Shown one piece after another: positions 35,025 through 48,300 of a stretch of 64,000 nt of DNA; within the stretch, counting starts at the first letter, position 1, and each line of letters starts with the position of its first letter. The notes beneath the pieces were generated by a model. It did no database searches, had not been told where the DNA came from, and saw only the letters and a program-made list of their open reading frames with translations. The position numbers were made by a program, and so were the translations under genes. Source of the DNA: Volvox africanus (lineage: Eukaryota; Chlorophyta; Chlorophyceae; Chlamydomonadales; Volvocaceae); assembly GCA_030268105.1 (NCBI GenBank), contig BSDZ01000103.1:727501-791500 (forward strand). The letters run 5' to 3'.

Positions 35025-38000
35025 ACGCATCTTTTGGGCGGCGGGTACTATTTCTGGCGCAACGCCAGCCGGGGAATGTTCCATAGCTCTGTCATGATTT
35101 ATGCACATCTTGTAGCATTTGCATCAGCCTGATGACGGCGCTAGCCGGATCAGACCCTAGGACGTACCTCCTGACTGGCAACTGAATCCCCGTAGTACAA
35201 GGTGCAAACAATAGCGCTTGATGTTGTATCTGAAAAGAAACCCTCACTTTGAATTACCCATGCTTACGTGTACAATGTCATACGGAAGCCGTTCGCGACG
35301 ATTGCCGTATGAAGTATATGTGGTTATCTTGCTTGAGAGAGTGAGAGTGTGTATATTCATAGTGCACCAGGTAGGGGCCTGACAAGTACATACGTACAGA
35401 AAATCACACATTTTAAGCTGTCCAGTGCACATATCTATAATTTATTCTCCATGATGCGTTCATGTGCGACCTGTATTCGAGTGCATGGAGATCTTGGTGT
35501 ACATTTTCGAGCTTCTCCGTCACAAGATATGCATGCATTCGATCACCTCTTGCCACGTCACTGCGCGTGGTTGGTACGACAAATAGCATGCATATCGTAT
35601 ACGGAGACTGATATTACCCATGTGTTAATAAGACAGTGTATATCAGAATCTATGCTTGAATTAGTTTGCAAGCGAGCAAGGATATCATCAGAGTTGAAAT
35701 GGTTTAAAAAGCAAGAAGCGTCTGCTTGATTGATTTTCTTCATCAGACGTACCTGAAGAAACAATGAAGCATATTCCGCCGGGGGCAGTGCAGACACCGA
35801 ACCTAGCTTGGTTAGGGCAGGAAGTCCCTGCATGACAATGTGTTGATGTATGATGTATATATTAAATATATCTAGATAGTATACTAAACTATAATATGCA
35901 ATACTATAGAGTAAATAGAGTATATAGTATGTATATAAACCATATGGCTGCTGTTATTCATTTTAAACGTCGTACAATGTATGTATTATCAAATGGTGTA
36001 TGTGTTGGGATCTATAGCGATCCGTTCTAGCAACAATCGCGTTATCGGAGATCTTCTCGGCAGTACGCTAGCGAACCCGCGCTTGTCGTCCAATCTGTGG
36101 TGCTATACGCGCGAGTATTTGAGCCAACTCCGAACCGAGTCTACCTAGACTTCTTTGGACTATTGGACTATTCATTACAATGTAATGGAAACTTTCTCGT
36201 GATAGCGTCAGGCTTCCTAATGTCTGATAGCCTACATTACAACAGCATGGCATACAAGAGCATACTGTGGCTGGAAAGAATACTGTGGAATAAAAAGACA
36301 TACGAAGTAACTATATATCTAGCTTTTCAAAATAAACATGGTTTTATAGGTTCTCTGGTATCATCGCTTGTAGCTGATCCCCCCAGCTTGAAGCGCCTTG
36401 GAGGGACCTGCTCTGTAGGATTGCCCGTGTCCCATACGTGTGTGTGCGTGTGTGTGTGTGTGTGTGTGTAACGACTAAACCAATCAATTGGCCCACTTGA
36501 GAAGCGATATCTAAAGCTTTATAGCAAACAACAAGAGTTGGTGTCGGGTTGCTTAAAGCCGGAGAAAACGCTGGGACCCCATTATCTGTATTACATGATA
36601 GCTTAGATACACGTTAGACATTGAGGAGTTTACAGCCGCCCCTGCGCGCGTACGAACACACTCACACACATACACACACACCTACATACATACATACGTA
36701 CATACGTACCTATATATCCCACGCTGTACAGCTGTGAGTGCGCACGCACACCTGCCATCACCTCCATGCCTAAACTGTATCCATGTTATCCTAAGGTGCA
36801 GATATTGGGGGCCCCGCCTTCGTTCTTTCCAGCTTTAAGGAAGCCGAAACCAACGCTTGTCTAAATATCGGTCAAATACTTTCTAAGGAGTAGCCTAGCA
36901 GCCCTATCAGAATTGGCTAGGATTGCCCGCCTGACAGCACGTTAGCAGATGCATATCAAAACCTAGCAGGCCTAGCAGCCCTTGTAAGCACTTGGGACAC
37001 TATCAACCGTGATGTGATATTCGGTCAGACTTCTTCACTCGTATTATGTGTTTCATTACTTGAACGCATTGTCAGGACCGTACTGCGTCTGGATTTTCAA
37101 ATGTGAAGGGTCTTATGTACGATCCTTCACCAAGTCGCTACTTATTCCCCGAAGCTGACTTACTTCTTTAGCTGTTTGTAACATCTATTGCTTTTGGAGT
37201 GTCTTTGTGGCTTGAGGCATAGTGGCAGCTCGCTTGTCCAGCTTGTGCTGAACTGGACCTTTCTCAGCTGTTGCGACGCGAGTTTCACAACATCGAAGTT
37301 GATAGGGCCTTGATAGCCTATCCAGCCTATCAGCGTCGGCTGATATATAGGTTCTTACCTGCTAGGGGGAGGCTCCCGCATAAAGCATGATATAGTCAGA
37401 ACCATTGTTGGCGAAATCTTCTTCAGTGCCTAAAATCGTCGCGATCCGTTATCCGTCATCCCCCTGTCCGACCCATCGCACATCGAAATCGCAAATGTAT
37501 GGCTACGTACTTCTAAATTTATAATTAAAGGTTATATATTTCTCTTAGAGCTGATCTACAATCAAGCAGGAAGCTGAAGGAAGAACTGTGATATGCTGTT
37601 TGCCCGCGGCTAGTTGTTTGCCCGCAGATTACTTAACCAACGGCCTCTATTCCTTTAATGTTAGCTTTTGTAATCTCCATTCATTTGCATATTGATATTA
37701 TGAAGCCCTAAGGCAACTTGTTACATGTCGACTTCTGCTGATGAACGATCAGCCTTACTTTGTTCTACAAAAAATAAATACATTACAACATAATTGTGTC
37801 TTAATAACACAACGCTGTGATGAGAAAGCAGTTCTGGTTACAAACTGACGGATTGACGCGGGGAGGCTGAGAGCGTGCATGAAATGCCTTGCGCAACCTC
37901 ACACTCGGGCCAACCCATAAATGAGGTTTCATCATCCTAGAATATTTTTGTCATTTGCATCCGCCCTTCGAGATGTTTTTGAGGTAAAGGTTTTGACCGT

Positions 38001-39348
38001 AGATATGTCGATGCGTAAATGGATGGTGGGCGCCGTCCCCTTCCTACATGGTGTCATTTACTTTGATCATCATAAGCGTAGAATGACACATGCCTGCACC
38101 TCAATGCGCGAAGTTTGGCCGGCGGGAGACCGACCTGCGCTTTTGGCAACTAGTCATGGACATGCGGAATGCCACGAGAGAGTCCTCGATTCCGTGTACT
38201 TAATTTAAATCCATTGCATTTCATCGCCTACCTGCAGTTTGGAGCACGTCAACATATATTTTCGTGTCACTCGCTATAACTGGCACGCACACAGTTCCAT
38301 TGTAATTAATACTTTCAGTTTACAAATTGATATTCTCTATACAGGTATCCATTTATCAGAAAGCTAGCAAGTTAATGACTTGTAGCAACTCGGCACGCCG
38401 GAACCTAATTTTTTTACAATAAAATTATTTATAAATGCAATTTATTCATGAGCATTCCTACCTGCAACGTCACAATCTTATCCTAAACATTTCGAACACC
38501 TAACATAATCTAACTGGATAAGCCGTAGGAGCATGGATCAAGCAGGATCGGGATTCTAATTATTTTGGTGATTTCTCCGATCACAGGATGGCTTGAAAGC
38601 TGCGAAATGATTGAGAGAGAGTGACAAACATGGATACGGAATATATAGCAAAAAACAAGAAAATCCCATTTTAATTACTTGATTAGATTTGGAAAATACT
38701 TTCATTTAAAATGGTTATACTTAAGGAGATGAAAGGTGAGGATTATCAAGTGGCATTTGCCCTGGTACGGCATGTGACAGTACACGTTTCGGACAAGGTA
38801 GGATTTCAAAGTCGCATTTTAAAAATAGAGGATGTAAAATCTACAGGTAAAAATAATTTGTTCTATAAACTATTTTATTATTTGCTTCTTTTGATAATAC
38901 AACGCGAAAATAGACCGAACACACACCCCGCCCCACATCAAGGCTGTTCCTTGAACTCAATCATGCATAAGTTATACCGAATATAAAACAAAATCGTTGT
39001 CATCGGTTTAAGCTCGTTGCGTTTGATGGGTGATAGACCCACCGAGGTAGCATTTTCTACGCCATATCGGTCCAGCGGGGTAGGAATATGTAGAGTTGGT
39101 ATTTCCAGACGTGATAACTGTAAGAAAGTTACCCATTTGAGGTCACCTAGGTATGGCGTGCTATTGGTCAGTCGGCGATGACGAGCTGAGCGGCGCCAGA
39201 ATATGCATTACTTAATCTACTAGCTTATATCCCATCCATTGTTTTCGAAAGATGACAACCCAAGGCCTCCTGTCGGGCTACGGCTTACCATAAGAGATTC
39301 GCTTGCAGTCACGCGCTTCAGGCTTTATTCGACTTGTTGGCGGCTAGG
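35025..39348. other. Intergenic DNA with a solo LTR and microsatellites
   Basis: No gene is supported. Contents that can be named are a solo copia LTR (35978-36246), a (GT)n tract (about 36437-36468), a mixed AC/TACA tract (about 36655-36712) and AT-rich sequence. Open frames at 35349-35729, 37921-38208 and 38711-38986 lack splice support or recognisable motifs. The right end may hold the promoter of the secreted-protein gene at 39349. Confidence 0.5.
35978..36246 (+). repeat. Diverged solo copia-type LTR (forward)
   Basis: The stretch runs from about TGTATTATCAAATGGTG through GATCCGTTCTAGCAACAATC to GTCTGATAGCCTACATTACAACA. It is collinear with the LTRs at 9871 and 49674, and closest to the reverse copy at 21020-21395. 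No internal domain is present. Confidence 0.78.
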
Positions 39349-42300
39349 ATGACCGCAAGCAGCAAGCAAAGCAGCCTTAACAGATTCATTTTGCTCCTTA
39401 CCATATCAGCTTGCTTCTGGTTTCGCTGCGCAGCTTACGAGTCTCAGGATGGCCATAGCATGAGTCATACATCACCTACTTCGAAAACCTACCCTACATT
39501 CACCATTATTAGGGATGTTATCAAAGCTGATGATGAAATGGACAATGCAACAACAGTGATTACTTCTGCTGCTGGACCAGCCGCTTGCGTTGGGTTGTAC
39601 TTGAGCACCGACAGTAACGTGCTTGACCTGAAATGGGATGATGGGCCGCAACATCTTCGGAGCCAGCTTCAGGACCTTGGCTTCGACGTCCTCCCCTTAA
39701 CCAATCCAAACAAAGTCAACTTGATTTCTGCCAAAGCTGTTGCAGCCGCTGCTGGTGACATAAGTGCCATCAGTGATCAGAGCTGTAGTGGGACTGGCAA
39801 GCATGCATACGTCTTGCCTCCTATGAACGGTCAGGAGACATACATGGAGATGGAGGACATGTCTGCCGTGGCGGCATTCATCAGTAGTGGTGGCTTGGTG
39901 GTTCTGACGGGGTCCAATCCCCAGCATGGGGACGTCAGCATCCGCGAGTTTGTCCAGGAGGCCTTGGGATACAATGGTAAGCGGAAATGAGTAAATGAGC
40001 TATTTATTCATACCCGTGGACCCAGCCAAACTGTATACACAATCTCTGCACTGTCATACTTGTTAATAATGTTGTTAGCCCTATAATTTTTATCATCCAC
40101 GCCGTTTGAAACATGCTGCAACCCAGTGTCCACCAAGCTAGGGATTTAAGCACCCAAGGGCGTGCCGTAGTGCATTTACAATTTCATTAATGACGAACAT
40201 CACTTACCCTGCCTGCACGCACACGTATGCCCGCGTCCCTCCCCCCCCGAAATCACACTAGGCAGCTGGATGTTCTGTAAGGAGCTTGGATCCAATCAAC
40301 GCGAGCCCCTCGGGCGCTTGAGTCCTAGGAGTCAAGGACTCTCAAACTTCCTGCCGATGGACCTTATCTACAATAACAGCTGCCCAATTCCTGATCTGGA
40401 GGACACGGCAACAATTGTCGCCTACACCTGGTACGTACGCATGTGTTCGTTTCCACACCTCTTTATTTGTGTATCTAGGTGTTGTATAGGGAACCCAATG
40501 AAGGGTGGTATCGAAAGATACCGGTTGTTGTGCCAGAGTCCGATTACATAGCATCAGGGACCCAGTCGTACTTGGGATGCCGTAGGACCTCGAATCGGGT
40601 GTGACCTTCAGAAATCACTCCGACAACTGGAAAATCAAGGAGCCAGGAACTAGGTGTTCCACCTTTTACAATTTAGTCGGTAAAAGGCCCAGTCCATACA
40701 GGGTATGGACTACCGACAGGTTCGGTATTTCGGGAGGGTGGTTAGTAATGGCGGCTGGCGGCTGCCGCCAAATCAGTAATCCTGATTTCAGATGGGATTA
40801 TTATTGAGACGTAGACTATCAGACATTAGGAAGCCTGACGTAATAACGAGAAAGTCTACGTTACATATTATCTGATAGTAAAGAAGTCCGAATAGTTCGT
40901 TCTGGAGTCGGCACATATACTTGTGCGCATAGCACTACAAACAGTACGAACGCGGGTCGATAGCTTACCGCCGAGTACAGCTACAACAGCGGGATTGTTG
41001 CTAGTATGGATCGCTATATCCAACTGATATACCATTTTATAACACGCCCCCTCGAGACATGCCTAGCAACAAGTGAAAGAAGATAATTCCAACCAGGGAT
41101 TCTTCTTGAAACCGAAAAGCTAAAGCCAAACGAGTTCGCCCCAAACAAACTTAGAAAGCTTACTCGGCCAACCCCATCGCCGTAATGCACTTCTTAAACT
41201 TTATCTCTCCAAGTGCCTTGGTTAGCACATCTGCTACCATATCCTCCGTCGAACAGTGCGATAAGGCAACTTCCTTCCGCAGGACTCGTTCCCGCACTAG
41301 ATGATGTTGCACGTCGATGTGCTTAGAACGAACCGACATTATCGGGTTATTCCCAAGGCTCATCGATCCCTCAGAATCCGTTCGAATCTGAATAGCCTGT
41401 GTCCTCAGACCCAAGTCTCTGGTCAGCTTGCGAAGCCAAAGTGCCTCCCGCACTGCAGCTGCCGTGGCCTGGTACTCTGCCTCCACTGTTGAAGCTGCCG
41501 ACGTGCGCTGCAATTGGCTGTTCCAGCTGATAGCTGCGCCGTTTAGCAAGAATACGTAGCCAGTTGTGGACCTCCGAGTGGCTGGATCTCCAGCCCAGTC
41601 GGAATCACTGTAGCCCACCATGGTGAGATCGCCATCTCCGTCATAGCATAATCCGAGCTCCTTGGTACCCGCCAGGTATCGCAGCACCCCCAAAGCCAAG
41701 CCCATGTGAACCTTAGATGGGTTGCCCATGAAGCGTGCCAGAACGCTCATTGCCTGCGCGATATCCGGTCTTGTGCTCGTCGCCAGGTAGTTCAATTCGC
41801 CGACAAGCGCCCTGTACTTGGTGTTGTCTACGAGCTCCTTGTTGTTGTCTTCTGCTGGCAGGGCTCTAGTACCAGGAGGTAGTGGGGTCTTTCGAGGCTT
41901 TGCATTGACGAGTTGATGTCGCTGCAGCAGCTCCTCAATGTAGCGTCGCTGCGATAGTTTTACCTCCCCGTGCGCTCCCCGGCTGATCTCCATGCCCAGG
42001 AAAACTTTTGCCTCTCCAAGATCTCGAATCTTGAAGGCTTGTCCGATTTCTGTTTTCACTCTCCTGATCATTGCCTCGTCTTCTGAGGTGATGATGATGT
42101 CGTCCACGTGCACCAGCAGGTAGACGATCTCCTTCTCGTCCTTTTTGATGAACAGTGCTGGGCCCGCTACTGACGGTTTGAACCCCAGCTTGTCCGGCTC
42201 CGCCGCTAGCTTCATATACCAGCAGCGTGGGGCCTGTTTCAGCCCGTAGATTGAGCGTAGAAGCCTGCACGCCTGCTCTGGATCTGCTGACTCGTAACCA

Positions 42301-45300
42301 GGCGGCTGCTGCATCCAGAGCTCCTCCTCTAGCTCCCCGTTCAGGAAAGCTGTTGAAACGTCTAGCTAATGGATCGGCATTGCTTTAGCCGCAGCCACCA
42401 CCAGGAGCATACGAAGCAAAGCAAAACGCGAGGTTGGAGCAAAGAGCTCCCCATAATCAATCCCCGCCCGCTGCTCGTAGCCCTTCGCCACCAAACGTGC
42501 CTTGTAGCGCTCGATCTCGCCATCCTCTGCACGTTTGACCTTATACACCCACCTACAAGGCAGAATCCGCGCACCTGGCGGTGGTTTTGCTAGCTCCCAG
42601 GTCCCATTTGTGAGCTGTGCTGAGATTTCCTCATCCATGGCACTTCTCCATTCCTCAGCATATGGGCCGTCAGTGGCCTCCTGGTATGAAGCTGGCTCTG
42701 GTACTTCTTCCTCGATTGCAACATTGATCCGCCCGAACGTAACCCTTCCGTTGGGCTCATGCCTCCATTCAATCAGTCGCTTTCGCTCACGTAGTGGATA
42801 GCGACGTTCCTGCATATTAACGTCTGCACCGTCGTTGTTGTGGTTTTGCTGCTGCACCGGCCCTTCGCCTGTCATAGCGTCTCCACCATTGCCTCCGCGG
42901 GACCGCGCTGTATTTTGCGTCCTGGGAAACTGTGCTGCTGGTATGCCTGCGTGCCTCTGTGGCGCCGCTGTCTGGCCGCTGCTGGTGGATGCACCATGGT
43001 TCACTTCAGCAGCTCCCTGGTCCATGTCGGTGTTGACCGGCGTATCTCCGCCGCCCCCTGGCGACGGAACGCCGCCAGACTCCTCGACATCCTCCTCGTC
43101 GGAATCCTCATAGCGATCTCCAACTGTTGACTCGTCGAACTTGACTGTCGAGTGGGTGCTGATGAGATTGTTGATCAAGATGCGGTACTGCCTCCCTTGC
43201 TCGTATCCAACCAGCACTCCTTTTTTACTCACGGGTTGCAGTTTGTTCCGCTTCTCCTTCGGCACGTGTGCATATGCGGTACTGCCGAAAACTCTCAGAT
43301 GGCTTATGTCCGGCTTCACCCCCATGAACGCCTCATGGGGTGTTACTGATGCCCCCACGACCGGTGAAACGTTGCGCAAAAGATTTGCCGTAGCCATCGC
43401 TTCTGCCCAGAGCTTCTGCGGTAGTCCTGACTCCGCCAGCATTGCCCGGGTCTTCTCCAATAGGGTCCTGTTGAGGCGCTCCGCCGCCCCATTCTGCTCC
43501 GGCGAATACCCAACGGTCGTACCATGGATAATTCCTTTTTCGCCGAAGTAGGCGCTCATGGCTGAGTTAAGGAACTCGGTCCCACGATCCGTGCGTGCCT
43601 CCTTCACGCGACGGCCAGTCATATTCTCCAGCGCCTCGATCATTGTCTTGACCTTCTTTCGAGCTGCGTCCTTGGTCTCCATGAACGCAACAGTAGAAAA
43701 TCCCGTGCAGTCGTCCAGCAATGTAGTAACGTACCGGGATCCACCTATCGAAGTCTCAGGCATCGGTCCACAGACGTCCAGGTGTATCAGGCCCAGAGGT
43801 TTCGCCGCCTTGTGTCCAGTGGACGGGAATGGTCCACGTGTTTGCTTTGCATAAATGCAGGGCTCGCAGATCCGCGACCTGGCTGCTTCCAGACTCGTGT
43901 GATCCAAATCCATGCCGGTTACCATGTGTTCCCGGCACATACGTTCCAGGCTCTTGTAGCCCAGATGCCCCAAGCGCCGATGCCACAGCGCTGCCTTCGA
44001 GCCTTCTGACCCGACCGCCGCACATGAGTGGCCTTTCTTGGCTAAACGCCCTGCTGTGTGATGGCGAACAACATAGAGGCGTCCAACTTTGTCTGCGCGT
44101 AGGATCATCCTCCCCTTTGCTTGCACGAGTGCTTTGTTGTGGCCCAGCTGAATGGTGGCGCCACGCTCATCAAAGATCCCTGCTGAGATCAACTTCACTG
44201 TCGCCTTGGGCACCACATAGACGTTCTTGAGCTCAATTTGCAGCCCCTTGACGGTGTTACTCCACATGGTGTAACGGCCCACGTGGGTCGGCTTATACCT
44301 GGAGCCATCGTAGCCAACCACCGTGAACATTTCTTCTGGCTGCACAGCTCTCACGTCCTCCAGCTCTGTCGCGTCGTAGGTGATATGCCATTCTGACGCT
44401 GAGTCCAGGTGCCAGGCGTTCGACCGCGACTCGTTTCCAACTGCATACGCCATTTTTGTGGGCTCCCTGCGCTGAAGGTTGCCCCCGCCGCGTCCATAAT
44501 TTTGTTGTTGGTCTGCCAGGCGCTTCTTGCATACTCCGATAAAATGCCCTGGCTTGCCGCAGTAATGACAGATAGCGTTTGACTTGCTCCTCTGCTTACT
44601 TTGTTGATTACGGCCTGTAGAGCTTGCGTTGCCACCACTTCAGTGTGTGATGTATGCGGATGATGACTCCCTGTTGTCATCGTCCGGTATCACATACGCC
44701 ATGAGTCGCGCGACCACTTGCGAGAAGTCCAGCTCTCCTTCACGCATTGTCAGGGCTGTTGATACCACATGATACTTGCTCGGAAGTCCTTTGATGACAA
44801 TTGTAGAGAGCTCCGTGTCTGCGACTGCGTGTCCCACATCCAGCAAGTCCGACTGTAGCTGTCGCGCGCGGCTGATATAAATTGGCAGCTCCTCTCCATT
44901 AGCCATTTTAAAATCACTTAGCTCCTGTCATAGTGCTACCTTTCTCGTGTTGCAGGTTGGTGCGAACGTAGCCGCCAAAGCGTCCCAGGCGGCCTTCGCA
45001 TTTGCCGCCCGAACAATTGTTTGGAGGTGATGGTTCTTTATGTTCTTGGCCATCACACTCTTGACCTTGTCGGAGATGATGACATCCGCCTCTGCAATTG
45101 GTGCTTGTAGCAGGGCGCGACTGTATCCAAGCTCCGCGCACAACAATTGGAATCGTAGTTTCCAAGTTGAGTAGTTGTGTAGGTCCAGCGGCTCGTCCAG
45201 CCTATCCTTTCCCATTGTGAAGACCTATAAATGCGAAGATCAACACTAGAATGGGCAAAAGATGTCAGGCTCCGCGGTCAACGTTGACCGGGGCTCATAA

Positions 45301-48300
45301 CCTATTGAGACGTAGACTATCAGACATTAGGAAGCCTGACGTAATAACGAGAAAGTCTACGTTACATATTATCTGATAGTAAAGAAGTCCGAATAGTTCG
45401 TTCTGGAGTCGGCACATATACTTGTGCGTATAGCACTACAAACAGTACGAACGCGGGTCGATAGCTTACCGCCGAGTACAGCTACAACAGCGGGATTGTT
45501 GCTAGTATGGATCGCTATATCCAACTGATATACCATTTTATAACAATTATGAACTGGTTACAAACGGTTAAACTGGTAGTTAGTTAATTATGATTATTAA
45601 CAATAAACAAATTATTATTATCTCTTAACCATTTACTGAAATGCACTAAGATACAACAGTAGGTAATGATTGAATGACAAATATATCATCTCTAAATACA
45701 TACGATTTACTGACGTGACGATAAATTATGAGGAATCATCCTCATGATGGTTTTGATAATGATGTTTTGGGGTGAGGCCACAGCGTAACGCGCCTTGGGG
45801 GGCTCTGCCCTGTATTATTCCCGATGTGTGTGTGTGTGTATAACAACCAAACATGGTATTCCCCTCATCTGGCAACAGTTGATGTCAGCTTCCTTGAAGC
45901 TGTGAAAAAGGCGGGGCTCCCAATATATAATAGTACCTGAAGATATCTTGGATACAATTTGTGACCAGGATCGGAGTTGACGCCTTAGTTGATTCGGCAG
46001 ATTCCGCTGGATGCCGGTGGTGGGTGCTGAACCCGGGAAGAGCACTGAATTCGGAGAAGTCGGCATGGGAGACCGAATGAGGGTGCCCCGAAATACCGGG
46101 GAAGGTAGGGACAGCCAGGTTAGTGGCCATGGGTGATGTACCCCCCTATCCCACACACATTATTTGTAGATTGAGGGATTTAGCGGTAGGTGCACGGACG
46201 CGTGCACATGAACACAAACGTGCAGTGAACAGAATGCAGGGCGCCTGAAATGCCTAAGTTTCGATACCCAAACTTAAAGATTTGCACGCGTGGAACGGTG
46301 TGGAGCGTTGCGTCCCGCTTCCTGCGTCCTGTGTCTGCGTCCATGCCGCGTTTGCATTCGTCACGCGGCGCAGCACGCATACAATTTGTTGAGCTTCACA
46401 TGTTTGAAGTCAATCAGCGTAGCAGGTTAAATAATAATTCATAAGGTATAACTATACATTGTTTCATCTAGGTAAAAAAAAGTAAGAGGCAAATGATGGG
46501 CTGCCGGCTGACACAACTGGCCTGGCCCGGGGCTGAAATAAGTAGTTACTCATTTCACTTCAGCCAGGCTGAGGAAGTTGGAGAAGATAAAGGTGTAGAA
46601 GATGGCCGTTGAAGGTAATAGTTGAGTTGTCAAACTCCGTTAGCTCAGATTAAAATATTGTGAAAAGTGACACGTTTTGCAAGCAAATATGGCTGGAGAC
46701 GCGTTGATATCAACTTGACCTCACCAAACCTGTTTGTGCTTATACGATTTTTGTTGGGTACGGACGAGATGCCATACCATAGAATGCATAAAGCTAAAAT
46801 TTGCTTCTCAGAAGGGTGAATTAATTTGTTTGGCCATTACATAAACACACATACACACGGACATGGGCAAGGGCCCCTGAGGCACTTCACGCTAGCTGGG
46901 CCCCTGCCCAAAAAGTAATATTGATAGCTTTATGCATTTTATATTGCATGACATCTCGTCTGTAACTAATAAAATCGTTTGAGCACAAACAGGTTTGGCG
47001 AGTTCAAGGTGATATCAACGCTTCTTCAGCCATATGTACTTCCTCTATTCAGCAGTAAAAACTGTGGCGAGGGAGGCAAGGAGGGAGGGGCGCGGAGAGA
47101 GGGAGGGAGTGCAGGGAGGAAGGGGTGCTGAGGGAGATGAGGGAGGGATAGGGATTCCCCTTTATCCACCAACACATTTAAATTGATCCGTTACCCTATT
47201 GCTTGTCTATTCATAATTCCCTTGCCTGCACTTCTACCAATCTTTAAATAGGCAGTTCCAGCACGCACATACACACACACACACACGCACACACACACAC
47301 ACACACGCACACACACGCACACACGTGCACATATACACAACTATCCTTACTCGACCCACGTCAAGCATGCCTTAATCCAACGGAACAGTCCCCAGTCCGC
47401 TAGAATCTAACTTCTCATCACACGTTCGTCCTGGGCATCTCGCCACCTTTCCTGTCCTTGCTACTCGGCGTCTTGTCAACTCTACAATTGCTTCGCACCT
47501 TGCTTAACATTCAGCTCCTTGTGCCGTGAGTGCCTCACTTCCAGGCGCCCTTTCCTCCTGCGCCTATATCAGAGGGCCATGTGAAAGGTCTGATATCTTT
47601 TACCTGGCATCATCAAGTGTCGCTGGGGCTATGAGTGCAAAAGCAGCCGCCAAGATACCTATTTGCAGCTCTGACAGCAGCAGAGATTTACTGAAACTTG
47701 GAAACGCAAACCACCCACATCTTAGCAATCCTACATTGACATATTGGAAGCCGTTGCTAGGCAAGAAGCAAGTACAGAACTGGACACCGCACGTGCACAG
47801 CACTTGCTTGAGCCTTGCAACCATTCGCCACTCGAATATATTATAGAATTATTTCGTTGCTATCTTTACGCTAAAATTAATGGCAGTGCATTCTAGCTGG
47901 GGCCTGGGTGTGAGTGTCTTGCTGGGGCAAATAATAATTATCTGTTTCAGGTGCCCCGTACCAATCTGCGCACCTTAGATACCTTAGATACCTTAGATGC
48001 CTTAGATACAAGGAGATACTCGGAAGCCTTCACTTGGAAAAAAATTCGTAGTGAGGAACAATAAGCACAAGCCTACGCTTGTAGTAGTTGAGAGCCGTAA
48101 AGGCCTCTCGAGATGTTGACAGGGTGTTTATGCACCTTGATATTATGCTGGTGTGTGGGCCGTACATGTACGACTACTACGCCCTCCCCCCTCTGGAGGG
48201 CACGACTATCACACCCTATCAGCTGATTCTAACCATCGCCTACCCCGGCCATGGGAGGTTATTACCTCTTCCCACGTCACGACATGTGTCGGTTCCCACA

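Larger units (their letters stand above)
40802..45545 (-). mobile_element. Full-length Ty1/copia retrotransposon copia-1 (minus strand, coding region broken)
   Basis: The 4744-bp element has 243-bp LTRs (40802-41044 and 45303-45545) that differ at one visible position, and ATTAT target duplications. Its single polyprotein frame runs 45215 to 41160 without frameshift but contains three stop codons. A primer site GGTTATGAGCCCCGG abuts the 5' LTR on the minus strand. It lies antisense inside the proposed second intron of the secreted-protein gene. Confidence 0.94.

Noticed and set aside
37921..38208. 95-aa open frame in the spacer before the secreted-protein gene
   Set aside because: No motif, no splice partner and an ordinary length for chance; left as intergenic.
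39334..39348. TTG start for the secreted-protein gene
   Set aside because: An ATG five codons downstream is directly followed by a good signal peptide, so 39349 was chosen.
42590..43551. Several 60-136 aa open frames on the plus strand within copia-1 and on the minus strand within copia-2
   Set aside because: They are antisense shadows of the GC-rich integrase and RT coding sequence and appear in both elements for that reason.
20983..47340. AC/GT microsatellites considered as CRISPR-like arrays or origins
   Set aside because: They are simple dinucleotide repeats without spacers, and the setting is eukaryotic. No CRISPR array, tRNA or rRNA was found.
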